Shown here: one piece after another, positions 9,774 through 18,362 of the stretch
Layout of the letters: the number at the start of each line of letters is the position of its first letter
How positions within the stretch are numbered: position 1 is the first letter of the stretch
Notes under the pieces: model-generated
Databases searched by the model: none
Told to the model about the DNA's origin: nothing
The model's input: the letters and a program-made list of their open reading frames with translations, nothing else
Source of the DNA: Bog-473 sp963751335
Lineage (GTDB): Bacteria; Actinomycetota; Acidimicrobiia; Acidimicrobiales; RAAP-2
DNA: 64,000 nt
NCBI GenBank assembly: GCA_963751335.1
Contig: CAVVUB010000001.1
Span: 248,001-312,000 of the forward strand
Direction: 5' to 3'
Translations under genes and position numbers: made by a program

Positions 9774-9939
9774 ACCGACGAAGCGCACCCTCCACAACGT
9801 TGAGATGGCGCAAGCCTTCAGTGGAGAGAAAGCGCTCTTCCCGGGCAACGCACGGTTGCCCGGGATGGCCGATCCAGAGCGAAGGCCCGGGCCGGCCCGG
9901 ATGGCCGAGCCGGGCCGAGTTGGTCTTGGCGCGAGATAG
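9715..9939 (+). pseudogene. Enoyl-CoA hydratase N-terminal relic
   Basis: The GTG at 9715 begins SEPVLFVCEEGVATLTPHEP and continues TKRTLHNVEMAQAF, the first strand and helix of the crotonase fold (normally VATLTLNRPxxxNAL). After about 38 residues the similarity ends and the reading frame runs into GC-rich palindromic sequence until a stop at 9939. No oxyanion-hole glycine regions follow. It is a truncated remnant next to the LLM oxidoreductase, possibly once co-transcribed with it. Confidence 0.5.
9840..9864. repeat. 10-bp perfect inverted repeat (GC-rich hairpin)
   Basis: CCCGGGCAAC and GTTGCCCGGG are separated by 5 bases. The hairpin is followed by further partial repeats of CGGATGGCCGA up to about 9918. 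It sits where the enoyl-CoA hydratase similarity stops, so it may be a REP-like element inserted into the gene, or a terminator-like hairpin (there is no T-run). Confidence 0.5.
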
Positions 9940-9975
9940 GCCCAGGCCGTCACGTGCGCGTACAGTGGCGCCTGC

Positions 9976-10296
9976 ATGAGTAAGCGTACGAAGCAACAGC
10001 GGAACGATCTGATGGAGCTCGTGAACGGCCGCCCGGGTTGGCGCCTCGAACCGCGCACAACCCCCGGAGCCAGCCCCGTGTGGTGCTTCGTGGCGAATGG
10101 AGAAGTCGAATTGTCCGCTTCGGCTGACGACGGCGCGCTGCACCTCTACGTCATGGCAACAGACCAGGAGTTCGTTCTGCAGACCGCCGAAGACCTGACG
10201 GCGTGGCTGAAGAGGCACCGGCCAGAGGCGCTCTCGGACCGTCAGATCGGCCCGGGAGGCAAGGCGCGGATGAAGGGGCTCTTCGATTGGAGTTGA
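9976..10296 (+). CDS. Hypothetical protein (106 aa)
   Basis: Small soluble protein, not recognised. It begins MSKRTKQQRNDLMELVNGRP and has alternating beta/alpha character (PVWCFVANGEVELSASADDG, then HLYVMATDQEFVLQTAEDLTAWL). A TACAGT box ends 9 nt before the ATG, consistent with leaderless or near-leaderless transcription. It is convergent with the YceI gene, 40 bp away. Confidence 0.6.
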   Translation: MSKRTKQQRNDLMELVNGRPGWRLEPRTTPGASPVWCFVANGEVELSASADDGALHLYVMATDQEFVLQTAEDLTAWLKRHRPEALSDRQIGPGGKARMKGLFDWS

Positions 10297-10336
10297 GCGG
10301 GAAGAGCCTCAGGCACGTGCCGGGGCCGTGCGTCTC

Positions 10337-11161
10337 TCAACCGCCGGGCACGGTGAGAGACGGGACCGTCGTGCTGGGAACGGTTACCGGCCCCCCACCG
10401 CCCGAATTCCCGACGGGCCCGGTGGTGGTCGAGGCGGGATTGCCGGGACCCTGAGTCAGAATCAACAGGACCTCGAGCGTGCCCTGATCGTCCGTCGTGA
10501 CGAATCCGCCAATGCTGGGGTTGGCGATGTTCCACTCGGCGAACGGGACCGTGATGTCAGCCAGGACGTCCACCTTGCTTCCCTGAAGTTGGATCTGCAG
10601 CGGGAACGTGACGGCGCGGCTGACGCCGTGGAGGTCGAGGGTCCCGCTGGCCATGGACTGCTTGGTGACTCCCGAAACTGGAAGGGAGGTCAGATCGATG
10701 GGCGAGGTGAGGGCGAACGTCGCCGTCGGGTACCGACTCACGTCCATGATGGGACCGTCGAACCGTGCATTGCGTTGGCTCTGATCGCTCTTGACGCTCG
10801 CCATGGCCACCATGAACTTCCCGCTCGTGACTCGCATGCCGCTTACCACGAGGGATCCCCAGATCTCGCTCGTCCGGCCGACTGCGGTGGTGTGTTGGCC
10901 GACGAGGTCCTCGTTGACGCGGTACCCGGCGAGCGATCCCGTCCCTACGTTCCAGGTCCCGTCGAACGAGGACGACGCGGTGGAGGAGCTCTTGGATCCC
11001 GCGGTCGTCGTGGTCGTCGGGGGCAAGGTGAGCTTGGCCGGTGCCGGGCCCTCAATGAAGTGGATGTAGACAAACGGCGCGGCGACCGCCGCGATCAGGA
11101 CGACGCCCCCAATGGCGCCAGCCCACCAAAGAAGCCTCCGCCGACGATTGGCCACGACCAC
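10337..11161 (-). CDS. Membrane-anchored YceI-family protein
   Basis: About 274 aa. A short basic N-terminus (VVVANRRRR) leads into one membrane helix (LLWWAGAIGGVVLIAAVAAPF), a Thr/Ser-rich linker, then a YceI lipocalin-like domain from FDGTWNVGTGSLAGYRVNED to GTLEVLLILTQ, and a Gly/Pro/Thr tail. YceI domains bind isoprenoid or other lipophilic molecules in the cell envelope (family knowledge). GTG 11161 is chosen because it places the membrane helix near the N-terminus; the frame is open to 11326, but the extra 55 residues look non-coding. Confidence 0.82.
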   Translation of the reverse strand: MVVANRRRRLLWWAGAIGGVVLIAAVAAPFVYIHFIEGPAPAKLTLPPTTTTTAGSKSSSTASSSFDGTWNVGTGSLAGYRVNEDLVGQHTTAVGRTSEIWGSLVVSGMRVTSGKFMVAMASVKSDQSQRNARFDGPIMDVSRYPTATFALTSPIDLTSLPVSGVTKQSMASGTLDLHGVSRAVTFPLQIQLQGSKVDVLADITVPFAEWNIANPSIGGFVTTDDQGTLEVLLILTQGPGNPASTTTGPVGNSGGGGPVTVPSTTVPSLTVPGG

Positions 11162-11561
11162 ATCATGTCCGAGCCTGCTGACTGCCGACTGTGATCCACC
11201 TGCGGAGTAACCCAGAACGGACCCGGTACGCGGGACTGGATGCGCGAGGTCCCTACCAACCTCGGAGAGGAGTCCCAGCGTCCCCCAAATACCACTCGGT
11301 CTGATGTCCGTCGACGTCGGTGGCAAAGGGGAGCACTCACCCCTTCACCGTTGCCGCCAGGGGCGACGTGGTCTCCTACGGTGACGCCCCGTGCCTCGTC
11401 GGCCTGGCGACACGTCTCTCAACGGATCTAGCCTCGCGGCCGCAGGATTCCGGGCCGCGAGGGAGAGCACGCCAGTCCTCTGGTGAGCGATCATGACGGC
11501 TCGCCGAAGTCCGGCGACTGGCGCCCCATCTCAGATCGATGGCGAGCACGGATAAGCCCAA
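11162..11561. other. Intergenic, 400 bp
   Basis: Space between the divergent YceI and O-antigen-ligase genes. Long frames exist on both strands but have no family resemblance or start signals. It presumably carries the promoters of both flanking genes; I see no clear operator. Confidence 0.4.
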
Positions 11562-12860
11562 ATGTCCACACCGACGGCGACACCGACGGAACTCCGCCCG
11601 CAGGACTGGATTTGTGCCGCTGTCCTGTACGGGTTGTTGATCATCGAAGGTTGGCGCGAGGGAGGATTCTGGTCTGCGGATGCCTTCACCGTTGCGGTGG
11701 CCTCCCTGATCATGTTGGTCGTCGCGTTGGCCCTCGATCGTCCGGACCCCCGTGGGTTGATCCTCGTCGGGAGCCTGCTGGCCCTCACCGCGTGGTGGCT
11801 GATCAGGGCCATCGCCTCGGGCATCCCTGAGCAGTTCCTCCCGCTGGGGGCGAGCATGTTGGGATTCGCTGCCGCCTATGCGGCCACACGCACGCTGGCT
11901 GGGACCGCCAGACAGATGGCCGGCCTCGGTTTCGCCCTCCTTGGTGGACTGTGTGCGCTGGCCGGCCTGGCCGGCCTGGTCTGGCGCTGGTACCCCATGG
12001 CCATTCCCTCCCAAGGTTTGTGGCGCGTCTCGAGCACCTTGACGTATGCGGATGCCGCCGGACTCGTCCTGGCCATGTGCCTCCTTGTTTCGTTGGGAGT
12101 CGATCTCGCCCCCGTCCTCGTCCGGATCGCCGTGTGCCTTTCGGCGGCCGGCCTTCTTGCGACCCAAAGCCGGGGGGCTTATGTCGCGTTCCTCGGCGCT
12201 TGCCTCGTCGTGCCCTGGCGTCGCTACGTCCGCTTCGCCGTACCCCTGGTTGCGGGCATCGTGGTGGGTGCCGGCGCGATCGCCTCATCGCCGGACCGCG
12301 GTGGAGTCCCGTGGCTCGGCCTCCTCCTCTTGCTGGCTATGGGTGTCTCGGCTGCGCCGTGGCCGGGCCAGGTGGCCCTGCCGACCCGGACGGCAACTCG
12401 GATCGCGGTCGCCCTGGGTCTTCTCGTTGCCCTCGTTGTCGCTGTCGCTGCGTTGCATCACGAGATCGGGCTGAGGGCGACGGCACCAAGCGATCAGGAC
12501 CGATCAGTCGAGTGGTCGACTGCCCTGCACCAATGGGCGTCGGCACCCCTGGTCGGAGTAGGTCCGGATCGACTGCTGCAGTTCCACGCGGTCGACGGTT
12601 CGTTTGCACACTTCGTTCACAATGAATACCTCCAAATCGGAGCAGACGCGGGGGCGATCGGGGCGGCACTCCTGGCCCTCTCGGCCATCGCTGTTCTCCG
12701 TGTCGTGCGGCGAACCGACCTGCTCGCCTCCTGCGCCTCTGCAGCCCTGGTTTGTTTCGCCATTGCAGGAGCGTTCGACTTCGACTGGCATCTCAGCTTT
12801 GTCGGTCTACTCGGAGGAACGTGCGTGGGATTGGCGACGCGAAAGGCGGTCGACACATGA
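11562..12860 (+). CDS. O-antigen ligase / polymerase family membrane protein (Wzy_C)
   Basis: 432 aa with about ten hydrophobic helices. The conserved periplasmic loop near the C-terminus reads APLVGVGPDRLLQFHA followed by FAHFVHNEYLQIGADAGAIG, the HNEYLQ signature of WaaL/Wzy ligase-polymerases, which join or extend undecaprenyl-linked glycans on the outer face of the membrane. It starts ATG 11562. It stands alone; the nearest envelope genes are several kb downstream, so its glycan substrate is not known. Confidence 0.82.
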   Translation: MSTPTATPTELRPQDWICAAVLYGLLIIEGWREGGFWSADAFTVAVASLIMLVVALALDRPDPRGLILVGSLLALTAWWLIRAIASGIPEQFLPLGASMLGFAAAYAATRTLAGTARQMAGLGFALLGGLCALAGLAGLVWRWYPMAIPSQGLWRVSSTLTYADAAGLVLAMCLLVSLGVDLAPVLVRIAVCLSAAGLLATQSRGAYVAFLGACLVVPWRRYVRFAVPLVAGIVVGAGAIASSPDRGGVPWLGLLLLLAMGVSAAPWPGQVALPTRTATRIAVALGLLVALVVAVAALHHEIGLRATAPSDQDRSVEWSTALHQWASAPLVGVGPDRLLQFHAVDGSFAHFVHNEYLQIGADAGAIGAALLALSAIAVLRVVRRTDLLASCASAALVCFAIAGAFDFDWHLSFVGLLGGTCVGLATRKAVDT

Positions 12861-12961
12861 ACGACCCCGTCAAAGCTTTGGTCGTCGTGAGCGTCGGCAA
12901 CGTCTTCGGATGGACGTACCGATGATGAAGGGCGTGAAGTCCGGGCCTCGAGAGATTCGCG

Positions 12962-13528
12962 TCAGCGGCGCTCCCAGACGTCAAGGAGAAGGTCCTCCTC
13001 GCAACGATGCGCAACCTTGACCAAATCCTCGCTCTCCCCGATGACCTGGTGGCTGCGCTCGGCACTGAGGGGATGGTTCGCCAAACCGCGCCGATGCACG
13101 CCAACCACATTGGCACCCACTCTCGTGGAACCGAAGACACACGCCATGACACGTCCGATGTCCTTCTCGTCGAAATGGACCGCGATCTCGTTGAAGACAA
13201 CGAGATCGAACTGACCGGACGGCCATTGCTCGCGAATCGGCCACACCTCAAATGGCGATGCACCGTGGCATCCAGATCGAGCCTGAACGGCGTGCCCGGA
13301 ATTTGGTGTGAGGTCGCTCGATATCAGGCGGTCACATCGAACAGCAAGGAGTTCGGTGAGGACCCCAACTGAGCGTGCCGCTTCGAACCCTGAGCTATAT
13401 CGAATATGGGGGAGGCACGCCATGGTCAGGGCCAACTTCCTCTTATCGACGGCACTGCCCTCGGACTCCCACGGATCAGGGTGGACTCCGTCCAGTCCAT
13501 CGGAGTACGTGCGGTCCGAGACGGTCAT
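12962..13528 (-). CDS. NodS-like SAM-dependent methyltransferase
   Basis: 188 aa of the NodS class: the N-terminal signature NPDPW-like HPDPWESEGSAVDKRKLALT, then the degenerate SAM motif I ARSVGVLTELLA, the post-I acid in LISSDLTP, WPSGQFDLVVFNEIAVHFD (motif II) and the C-terminal LLLDVWERR typical of the group. A GAGGAGG ribosome-binding site precedes ATG 13528. In motif I the usual ELGCGxG is FEAARSVGV, so cofactor binding may be weakened or the sequence erroneous. Members methylate sugars or small molecules; the substrate here is unknown. Confidence 0.75.
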   Translation of the reverse strand: MTVSDRTYSDGLDGVHPDPWESEGSAVDKRKLALTMACLPHIRYSSGFEAARSVGVLTELLAVRCDRLISSDLTPNSGHAVQARSGCHGASPFEVWPIREQWPSGQFDLVVFNEIAVHFDEKDIGRVMACVFGSTRVGANVVGVHRRGLANHPLSAERSHQVIGESEDLVKVAHRCEEDLLLDVWERR

Positions 13529-13673
13529 CGCCCCTCCTCAATCGACGATCGGCGAGCCGCCAAGACGCTCCAGGGCAATTGGGCGGTCACGATCCGCCAC
13601 TTCAATCGAGCTGCCGACAAAGAGGCGATTCCAGAGGCTGCACATCGGCACACCGGCACAAGCAAAGGACCGA

Positions 13674-13835
13674 CTACCTCTTAACCCGATACCAGCGATT
13701 TTCGGCGCCCCCGACCACGAACCCGAGCAACCAGACGGCAAGCAAAACAACGGCGATGATCCACAACACGTGGAGAGCGAAGCCTGCTCCAGCAAAAATC
13801 AAAACAAACAACAAGACGAGCAATATCAGACCCAC
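13674..13835 (-). CDS. Small hydrophobic membrane protein
   Basis: 53 aa from GTG 13835, almost entirely two hydrophobic segments (GLILLVLLFVLIFAGAGFAL and HVLWIIAVVLLAVWLLGFVV) ending in RWYRVKR. Proteins of this pattern are common in actinobacteria and usually annotated only as hydrophobic protein. The start is placed at the first hydrophobic residue; the frame is open to 13934. Confidence 0.6.
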   Translation of the reverse strand: MGLILLVLLFVLIFAGAGFALHVLWIIAVVLLAVWLLGFVVGGAENRWYRVKR

Positions 13836-14158
13836 GTCACCATCCTCCAACGTTTCCTTGTGTGGAACCTCCGGCAGCAACGTTCGCGTAAACCCCGCCA
13901 CTTCATGGTCACGCACCCGTCCATTTCCCAGCACGGTGATGGTCCAGATTCCCCTGAGCAGTCGTTGAAATCGGCTGGTCGCCTCGATTACATCGTCCGT
14001 GGCCGCTGTCCGATTGTGGTCCTTTCCATCTCATTCGTGCCGATCTCACTCGTCCCGAATGAATCGTCCGCCCGATGTCCGAGTCACTCTGCCGACGCGA
14101 GCTGCTCTGGACGGTGTGGCTGGGCCTCACCAGGTTCCCCGGCAGCCGACGGAGGGTC

Positions 14159-14178
14159 AATCACCCGATTGGGTGATT
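14159..14178. promoter_or_regulatory. Perfect palindrome upstream of response-regulator gene (candidate operator)
   Basis: AATCACCC-GATT-GGGTGATT: two 8-bp arms with a 4-bp centre, ending 32 bp before the GTG of the LuxR-type regulator and just upstream of the position of its -35 region. Symmetry and placement suggest a dimeric regulator site, possibly autoregulatory. The rest of the 13836-14210 gap has no gene. Confidence 0.5.
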
Positions 14179-14198
14179 CTTCACACAAACCCCCGTCC

Positions 14199-14204
14199 TA
14201 CACT
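14199..14204 (+). promoter_or_regulatory. -10 box TACACT, leaderless start of the response regulator
   Basis: TACACT ends 6 nt before GTG 14211, so transcription would begin at or next to the start codon. A GGAG lies only 2 nt from the GTG, too close for a normal ribosome-binding site. Confidence 0.5.
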
Positions 14205-14210
14205 GGAGCT

Positions 14211-14861
14211 GTGGCCGATCCGATCAGAGTTGCGCTGGTGAACGACTACACGATTGTGCTTGAGGGACTGCGCTCGCTTCTCCGATCCAACGAACCACAG
14301 ATTCATGTCGTCGAGATGGCCGTGCGCAAGAAGCCAAAGCAACGGATTGACGTCACGTTGCTCGACACCTATGGGGAACTCGCCACGCTCAACGAGCGGG
14401 TGCATTCCCTCAGCTCCGATCCGAGCAACGGAGCCGTTATGGTCTTCAGCTTTTCTGATCATCCGCAGGCAGTGCGTCATGCCCTTCAGGGTGGCGCGGA
14501 GGGATTTATCTCTAAGTCCCTGCCACGGGAGCAAATTATTGAAGGCATCAAAGCTGCTGCTCGGGGCGAGCGAGTTGTCCTTACTCAGAGGTCGCACCAC
14601 GCTGCGATTGATGCGGCGCTGCAGTGGCCCGGGCGTGACATCGGCCTCACCGAGCGAGAGAGTGAGCTCTTGTCATTGCTCTCGACTGGAATGACGAACC
14701 GTGAGTTGGGGAACCACCTCTATATCAGTGAGAATACCGTCAAAACACAGCTTCGCCACCTGTACGCCAAACTCGACGTGCGGAACCGTGCACAAGCCGT
14801 GGCGATAGCGGGCCAAGGCATCCTCGGCGACCATCGTCGTCAAACAAAAACGGTTGCTTGA
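14211..14861 (+). CDS. LuxR/NarL-family response regulator
   Basis: 216 aa. An N-terminal receiver-like domain (IRVALVNDYTIVLEGLRSLL, phospho-acceptor region VTLLDTYGE, switch MVFSFSDHPQAVRHALQGGA, conserved K in GFISKSLP) is followed by a GerE/LuxR helix-turn-helix (LTERESELLSLLSTGMTNRE, then LYISENTVKTQLRHLYAKL). The acidic pocket is reduced to ND, so phosphorylation may be altered. No histidine kinase is adjacent (orphan regulator). GTG start is supported by the TACACT box 6 nt upstream; the longer frame to 13308 has no coding character. Confidence 0.87.
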   Translation: MADPIRVALVNDYTIVLEGLRSLLRSNEPQIHVVEMAVRKKPKQRIDVTLLDTYGELATLNERVHSLSSDPSNGAVMVFSFSDHPQAVRHALQGGAEGFISKSLPREQIIEGIKAAARGERVVLTQRSHHAAIDAALQWPGRDIGLTERESELLSLLSTGMTNRELGNHLYISENTVKTQLRHLYAKLDVRNRAQAVAIAGQGILGDHRRQTKTVA

Positions 14862-14975
14862 TGGCTCCTCACCCCTCCGCGGGCGTCGACTTGTTGCTCC
14901 GTTCGAAAGAGAAATCCCATGCCGATTGCGAAGTTATCGAATCAGCGAATGTCCTGAGAAAGAGAGTGAGCTTCC

Positions 14976-15509
14976 ATGCCGAGTAGGTTGGATCACGCCG
15001 CGGAAATCGTCGGAGATGCGGTCGGCGCTGTCGGGGCAGCAACTGCTGCCGCTGGAAAGCGGATGCAGCAGGGCCTCAGCGAAGCAGCGGCGACTATCGG
15101 CAGTTCGGACACCGTAGAGCGTGTCGAAAAACGATTGACGCCTACCCGGAAGGCCATTGCAAAGAAGGCAGCGAAGGCGAAAAAGACCGCAAAGAGGAGT
15201 TCTGCGTCGGCCAAGCGCAGGGCTGCAAGCACCAAGAAAACCCCGGCACCGGCCAAACGGAAGGCTGCAGGGACCAAGAAGGCCGCAAAAAAGAAAACGG
15301 CGCCCGCCAAGCGGAAGGCGGTCGCCGTCAAGAAAGCAGCCAAGAAGACCACCGCCTCAGGGAAGCGCAAGGCTGCAGGTACCAAGAGGGCCGTTGAGAA
15401 ACCCCCGGCATCGACCAAGCGTAAGTCTGCGGGTACCAAGAAGGCTGCGAAGAAGAGTGCTGCCTCAGCGAAGCGCAGTGCTGGCGCCGGCAAGAAGCGG
15501 GGAAGGTGA
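14976..15509 (+). CDS. Histone H1-like Lys/Ala-rich protein
   Basis: 177 aa. Residues 1-55 form an Ala-rich amphipathic region (AAEIVGDAVGAVGAATAAAG), and residues 56-177 consist of AKRKAAGTKKAAKK-type repeats with period about 13, i.e. an extreme basic DNA-binding tail. It is probably a nucleoid-associated protein (inference). ATG 14976 follows a GAGAGTGAG purine stretch. It lies 114 bp after the response regulator on the same strand. The repeats make alignment-based assignment unreliable. Confidence 0.7.
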   Translation: MPSRLDHAAEIVGDAVGAVGAATAAAGKRMQQGLSEAAATIGSSDTVERVEKRLTPTRKAIAKKAAKAKKTAKRSSASAKRRAASTKKTPAPAKRKAAGTKKAAKKKTAPAKRKAVAVKKAAKKTTASGKRKAAGTKRAVEKPPASTKRKSAGTKKAAKKSAASAKRSAGAGKKRGR

Positions 15510-16060
15510 GCATCTCGACCGCGGAATCCCCACCCAGGTCTTGAATTCTGGGATCTTCACCTCGAGCCGCTGCATTCGATGGAATCCCGAAGCTCCCTCG
15601 ACGCTTCGGGCCAGTCAGCGAGTGGCGCCGAATCTCGGCGGAGTGGGCTCTTCAACGCCATTCACGCCACCCAGGTGATCCGCCTCTTATCGGCGTGGGC
15701 CAGTCGAGCCGAGGCGCTCGTCCCCGGCAACGACGTGCGCGAGAGACAGCGAAGAGCGTCGGAAGCGATGACGATGGCGACCTGGGCTCCGACGGAATGG
15801 CAAGGGAAGTGGCGGCGACAACGAGTTTCATGGCCGGGGTCAGGTCCACAAAGGCGATGATAAGGCGACCGCCGAGCGAGTCTGACAAACCCGAAACGAT
15901 CGTGCCCGTCCCCTCGTGGGTTCCTCGACCGGAACGGGATCTGCGCTCCGTCACAGGGTGCAAGGACTTATGGGCCCAATGGGCTTGCCCAGACCGCCCG
16001 GACGGGCAACGGTCGCACGCGCTTTTCGGCGTAGCCGACACTCGTTCCAAACGGCGAACC
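15510..16060. other. No supported gene, 550 bp
   Basis: Open frames on both strands (for example 15652-16050 minus and 15695-16117 plus) lack start signals and family resemblance. Nothing else stands out. Confidence 0.4.
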
Positions 16061-16291
16061 TCAATCGGGTTGACCAGGGGTCTCCTGGTCCTTCACGGCT
16101 TCGCCAACCTCGCGTAGATGAGCGAGTTGAGCGGTGCTCGCGAGCTGGACCATCTCCTCGAGAACCTCACGCTTGTCCACTTCCGGAAGCGCTTCGAGCC
16201 TATCGAGCAACTTCGCCTTTACGTCCTCGTCGGAAGCATCCGGGCCCAGCTCCTGAACAATTCCGGCGAGAATATCTTCTAGGTTCGTCAC
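16061..16291 (-). CDS. Small acidic hypothetical protein
   Basis: 76 aa from GTG 16291 with a strong AGGAGGA purine ribosome-binding site just upstream. It begins VTNLEDILAGIVQELGPDA and has heptad-like helices (DVKAKLLDRLEALPEVDKRE, VLEEMVQLASTAQLAHLREV). Not recognised; possibly a small helical regulator or antitoxin-like protein, but no partner gene is adjacent. Confidence 0.6.
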   Translation of the reverse strand: MTNLEDILAGIVQELGPDASDEDVKAKLLDRLEALPEVDKREVLEEMVQLASTAQLAHLREVGEAVKDQETPGQPD

Positions 16292-16755
16292 GACTTCCTC
16301 CTCCTGAATCCCGCCTCGTCGCCGGCCGCCCATGACCCTGACCTGCGGTCCGCAGGCCGCTATCAGGGCGCTCCTGAAGCAGATCAGCGGATGCCACTCC
16401 CCCGGGGCTGATGTCAACAACGAGCGAGAACGGTTATGTCCACGGACAAATCACCGCTTCGGATGCTACGTCCGCACTGCTCTGGTCTGGGTGACTCTCC
16501 CGCCGTCATTCGGGATTCGTCGCTGGGACCAGACGAGAGACGGTGAACACATATCGATTTTGTTCTCGCTTCCGAAGAGAGCACATCATTGCTGGGGTGA
16601 TGCAGTTGGTGAACATTCCACACCAGGGTAAAGGGGGCAGCTCAGTTGTCCTATCGTCCCCGCAGTGACGACTCCCGCTGGGGCTCGGCCCATTTCCCGA
16701 TGTTCACCTCGGTGAACCAGCGGCAGCCACGTCTGGCGGCCGGTACCGTGGGCAG
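16292..16755. other. Intergenic, 464 bp, with TACCGT box before the next gene
   Basis: No gene supported. A TACCGT box at 16744-16749 ends 6 nt before the GTG at 16756, fitting a leaderless promoter for the methyltransferase. Confidence 0.45.
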
Positions 16756-17397
16756 GTGGCTTCCGAACCCTTGGTCAGCCGGCCCTTACCTCCTTCCGAG
16801 GGTCCACAGCGCCCACCTCACGACTTCGATGCCATCTACGCTGTCGGCTCCCCAGCGTGGGACATCGGGAGGCCCAAGCCGCCTTTCGACCGCCTGGCCA
16901 CGGCCGGAGAGCTGGTCGGCCGTGTGCTCGATGTCGGTTGCGGCACCGGTGAGCACGCCCTTCTGGCGGCCTCACTGGGTTACGAGGCGGTGGGGGTCGA
17001 CATGTCGGTGCGGGCCATCGAGCTCGCCAGGACGAAGGCGACCGAACGGGGCGTGGAAGCGCGCTTCGTCGTCGCGGATGCTCTTCGCCTCGTTGATCTG
17101 GGTGAGACGTTCGACACCGTGCTCGATTGCGGACTCTTTCACGTCCTCGACGACGCGGAGCGTCAGCGGTACGTCGCCAGCCTGGCTGAAGTGATCCCCC
17201 TGGGTGGTCGTTATCACCTGCTCTGCTTCAGCGACCGCCAGCCGGGTGACTGGGGGCCGCGTCGGGTGACACAAGCCGAGATTCGGGTCGCGTTTTCCGT
17301 AGGATGGGAAATCGAATCCTTCGAATCCTCCGTTATCGACCTTACCTGGGGCCCCACGGGAGCCCAGGCTTGGCGGGCAACGATCATCCGCAGGTAG
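16756..17397 (+). CDS. Class I SAM-dependent methyltransferase
   Basis: 213 aa with a textbook Rossmann methyltransferase core: motif I VLDVGCGTGEHAL, acidic post-I in AVGVDMSVRAIE, motif II FVVADALRL, and FDTVLDCGLFHVLDDAERQR, followed by GGRYHLLCFSD. It resembles small-molecule or thiol methyltransferases (TehB/UbiE-like); the substrate is unknown. GTG 16756 is supported by the TACCGT box 6 nt upstream. It is convergent with the membrane protein at 17476. Confidence 0.85.
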   Translation: MASEPLVSRPLPPSEGPQRPPHDFDAIYAVGSPAWDIGRPKPPFDRLATAGELVGRVLDVGCGTGEHALLAASLGYEAVGVDMSVRAIELARTKATERGVEARFVVADALRLVDLGETFDTVLDCGLFHVLDDAERQRYVASLAEVIPLGGRYHLLCFSDRQPGDWGPRRVTQAEIRVAFSVGWEIESFESSVIDLTWGPTGAQAWRATIIRR

Positions 17398-17475
17398 ACG
17401 CCTGCGGATCTGTCATCCCCGACCGAAAGACTTGTCAGAAATACGGCCGGCAGGACTGGAGGCTTCACAGAGCCG

Positions 17476-17919
17476 TTACTTCTCACCCAGCTTTGCTTCC
17501 AGTTCCTCGATTCGATCGGCCAGATCCTTGAGGCCGCCTTCAGTGTGAATATCGAGGCGGTCGAGTATCAGTACAGCATCGTCATAGGTGTGCTGCGAAC
17601 GGATATCGCTTGCCACGCTCTCCACGTTCTGTCCGACCATAATTACGGACAGCAACACCAGCTGAAGAAACGTCTGTGCGATCCAGGCAATTATGCCCTC
17701 ACCCCCGGGCCTCAACGCCGGACGTAATCCAATCAACGCAATGATCGCGAACACATATGCGCACCACATTGATCCGACGATGTTGGTGAGGAAGACTGCA
17801 ATCTTGGCGTTGACTCCTTCGGCCCTTTTTACCTCTTGCCGGAGTCCTCGAATACTGATCGCTTGACCAATGTGACGATGTGTCTTGACTGGTGGCCTCA
17901 GAATGGGATTGTCAATCAT
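17476..17919 (-). CDS. DUF1003-like small membrane protein
   Basis: 147 aa. Two membrane helices (IVGSMWCAYVFAIIALIGL and IIAWIAQTFLQLVLLSVIMV) are followed by GQNVESVASDIRSQHTYDDA, close to the QNRqaerDR pattern after the second helix of DUF1003 proteins, and a C-terminal coiled coil (DLADRIEELEAKLGEK). The function of the family is unknown. ATG 17919. Confidence 0.65.
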   Translation of the reverse strand: MIDNPILRPPVKTHRHIGQAISIRGLRQEVKRAEGVNAKIAVFLTNIVGSMWCAYVFAIIALIGLRPALRPGGEGIIAWIAQTFLQLVLLSVIMVGQNVESVASDIRSQHTYDDAVLILDRLDIHTEGGLKDLADRIEELEAKLGEK

Positions 17920-18362
17920 GTACTCTCCTTGGTAGGGCGTATTGAGCTTGCCACGAGTCCGCCCGCTTGAGACTTCGTAATCGGGATCTTGCGTCTAAGG
18001 CGCGCTCATACAGCGATCGACGGACGACCGAGCATTAGCGCGAGACGGGTCTCCTTTCTGCCTTCGCGCTTCGATCCTTGAGGGATTGCGGCTCCGGACA
18101 GCGTGATCGGCAACGCGCCCACACCGAGCTCGTGTCCGGGTATGACAGTCTCTCGGTTCGGCACGAACTTCCTTTGGCCACTCGCCCGAGTTGCGCTCCG
18201 ACCGGGGAGTTACCGGAGCTCGATGGGAGCATTTGCCAGGGTAGCGAGCGTTCTCGTCCTGTTTGCGATCGGAGAAGCCACGGGTCTCGCGGAGCGTTCC
18301 TGCTATACCAGCCGGGGCCAGCGGATCCTCCGATGGCTGCTGATTGTGCGGGGCAGGTGAGG
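17920..18362. other. Intergenic, 443 bp
   Basis: Between divergent genes. The plus frame of the downstream kinase is open to 18078, but that stretch lacks kinase resemblance. No other signal seen. Confidence 0.35.

Noticed and set aside
11376..12167. Minus-strand 263-codon frame
   Set aside because: Antisense to the O-antigen ligase, with Gln/Gly/Arg-rich shadow composition.
15652..16117. Open frames on both strands in the gap after the histone-like gene
   Set aside because: No start signal, no family resemblance, composition like random GC-rich DNA.
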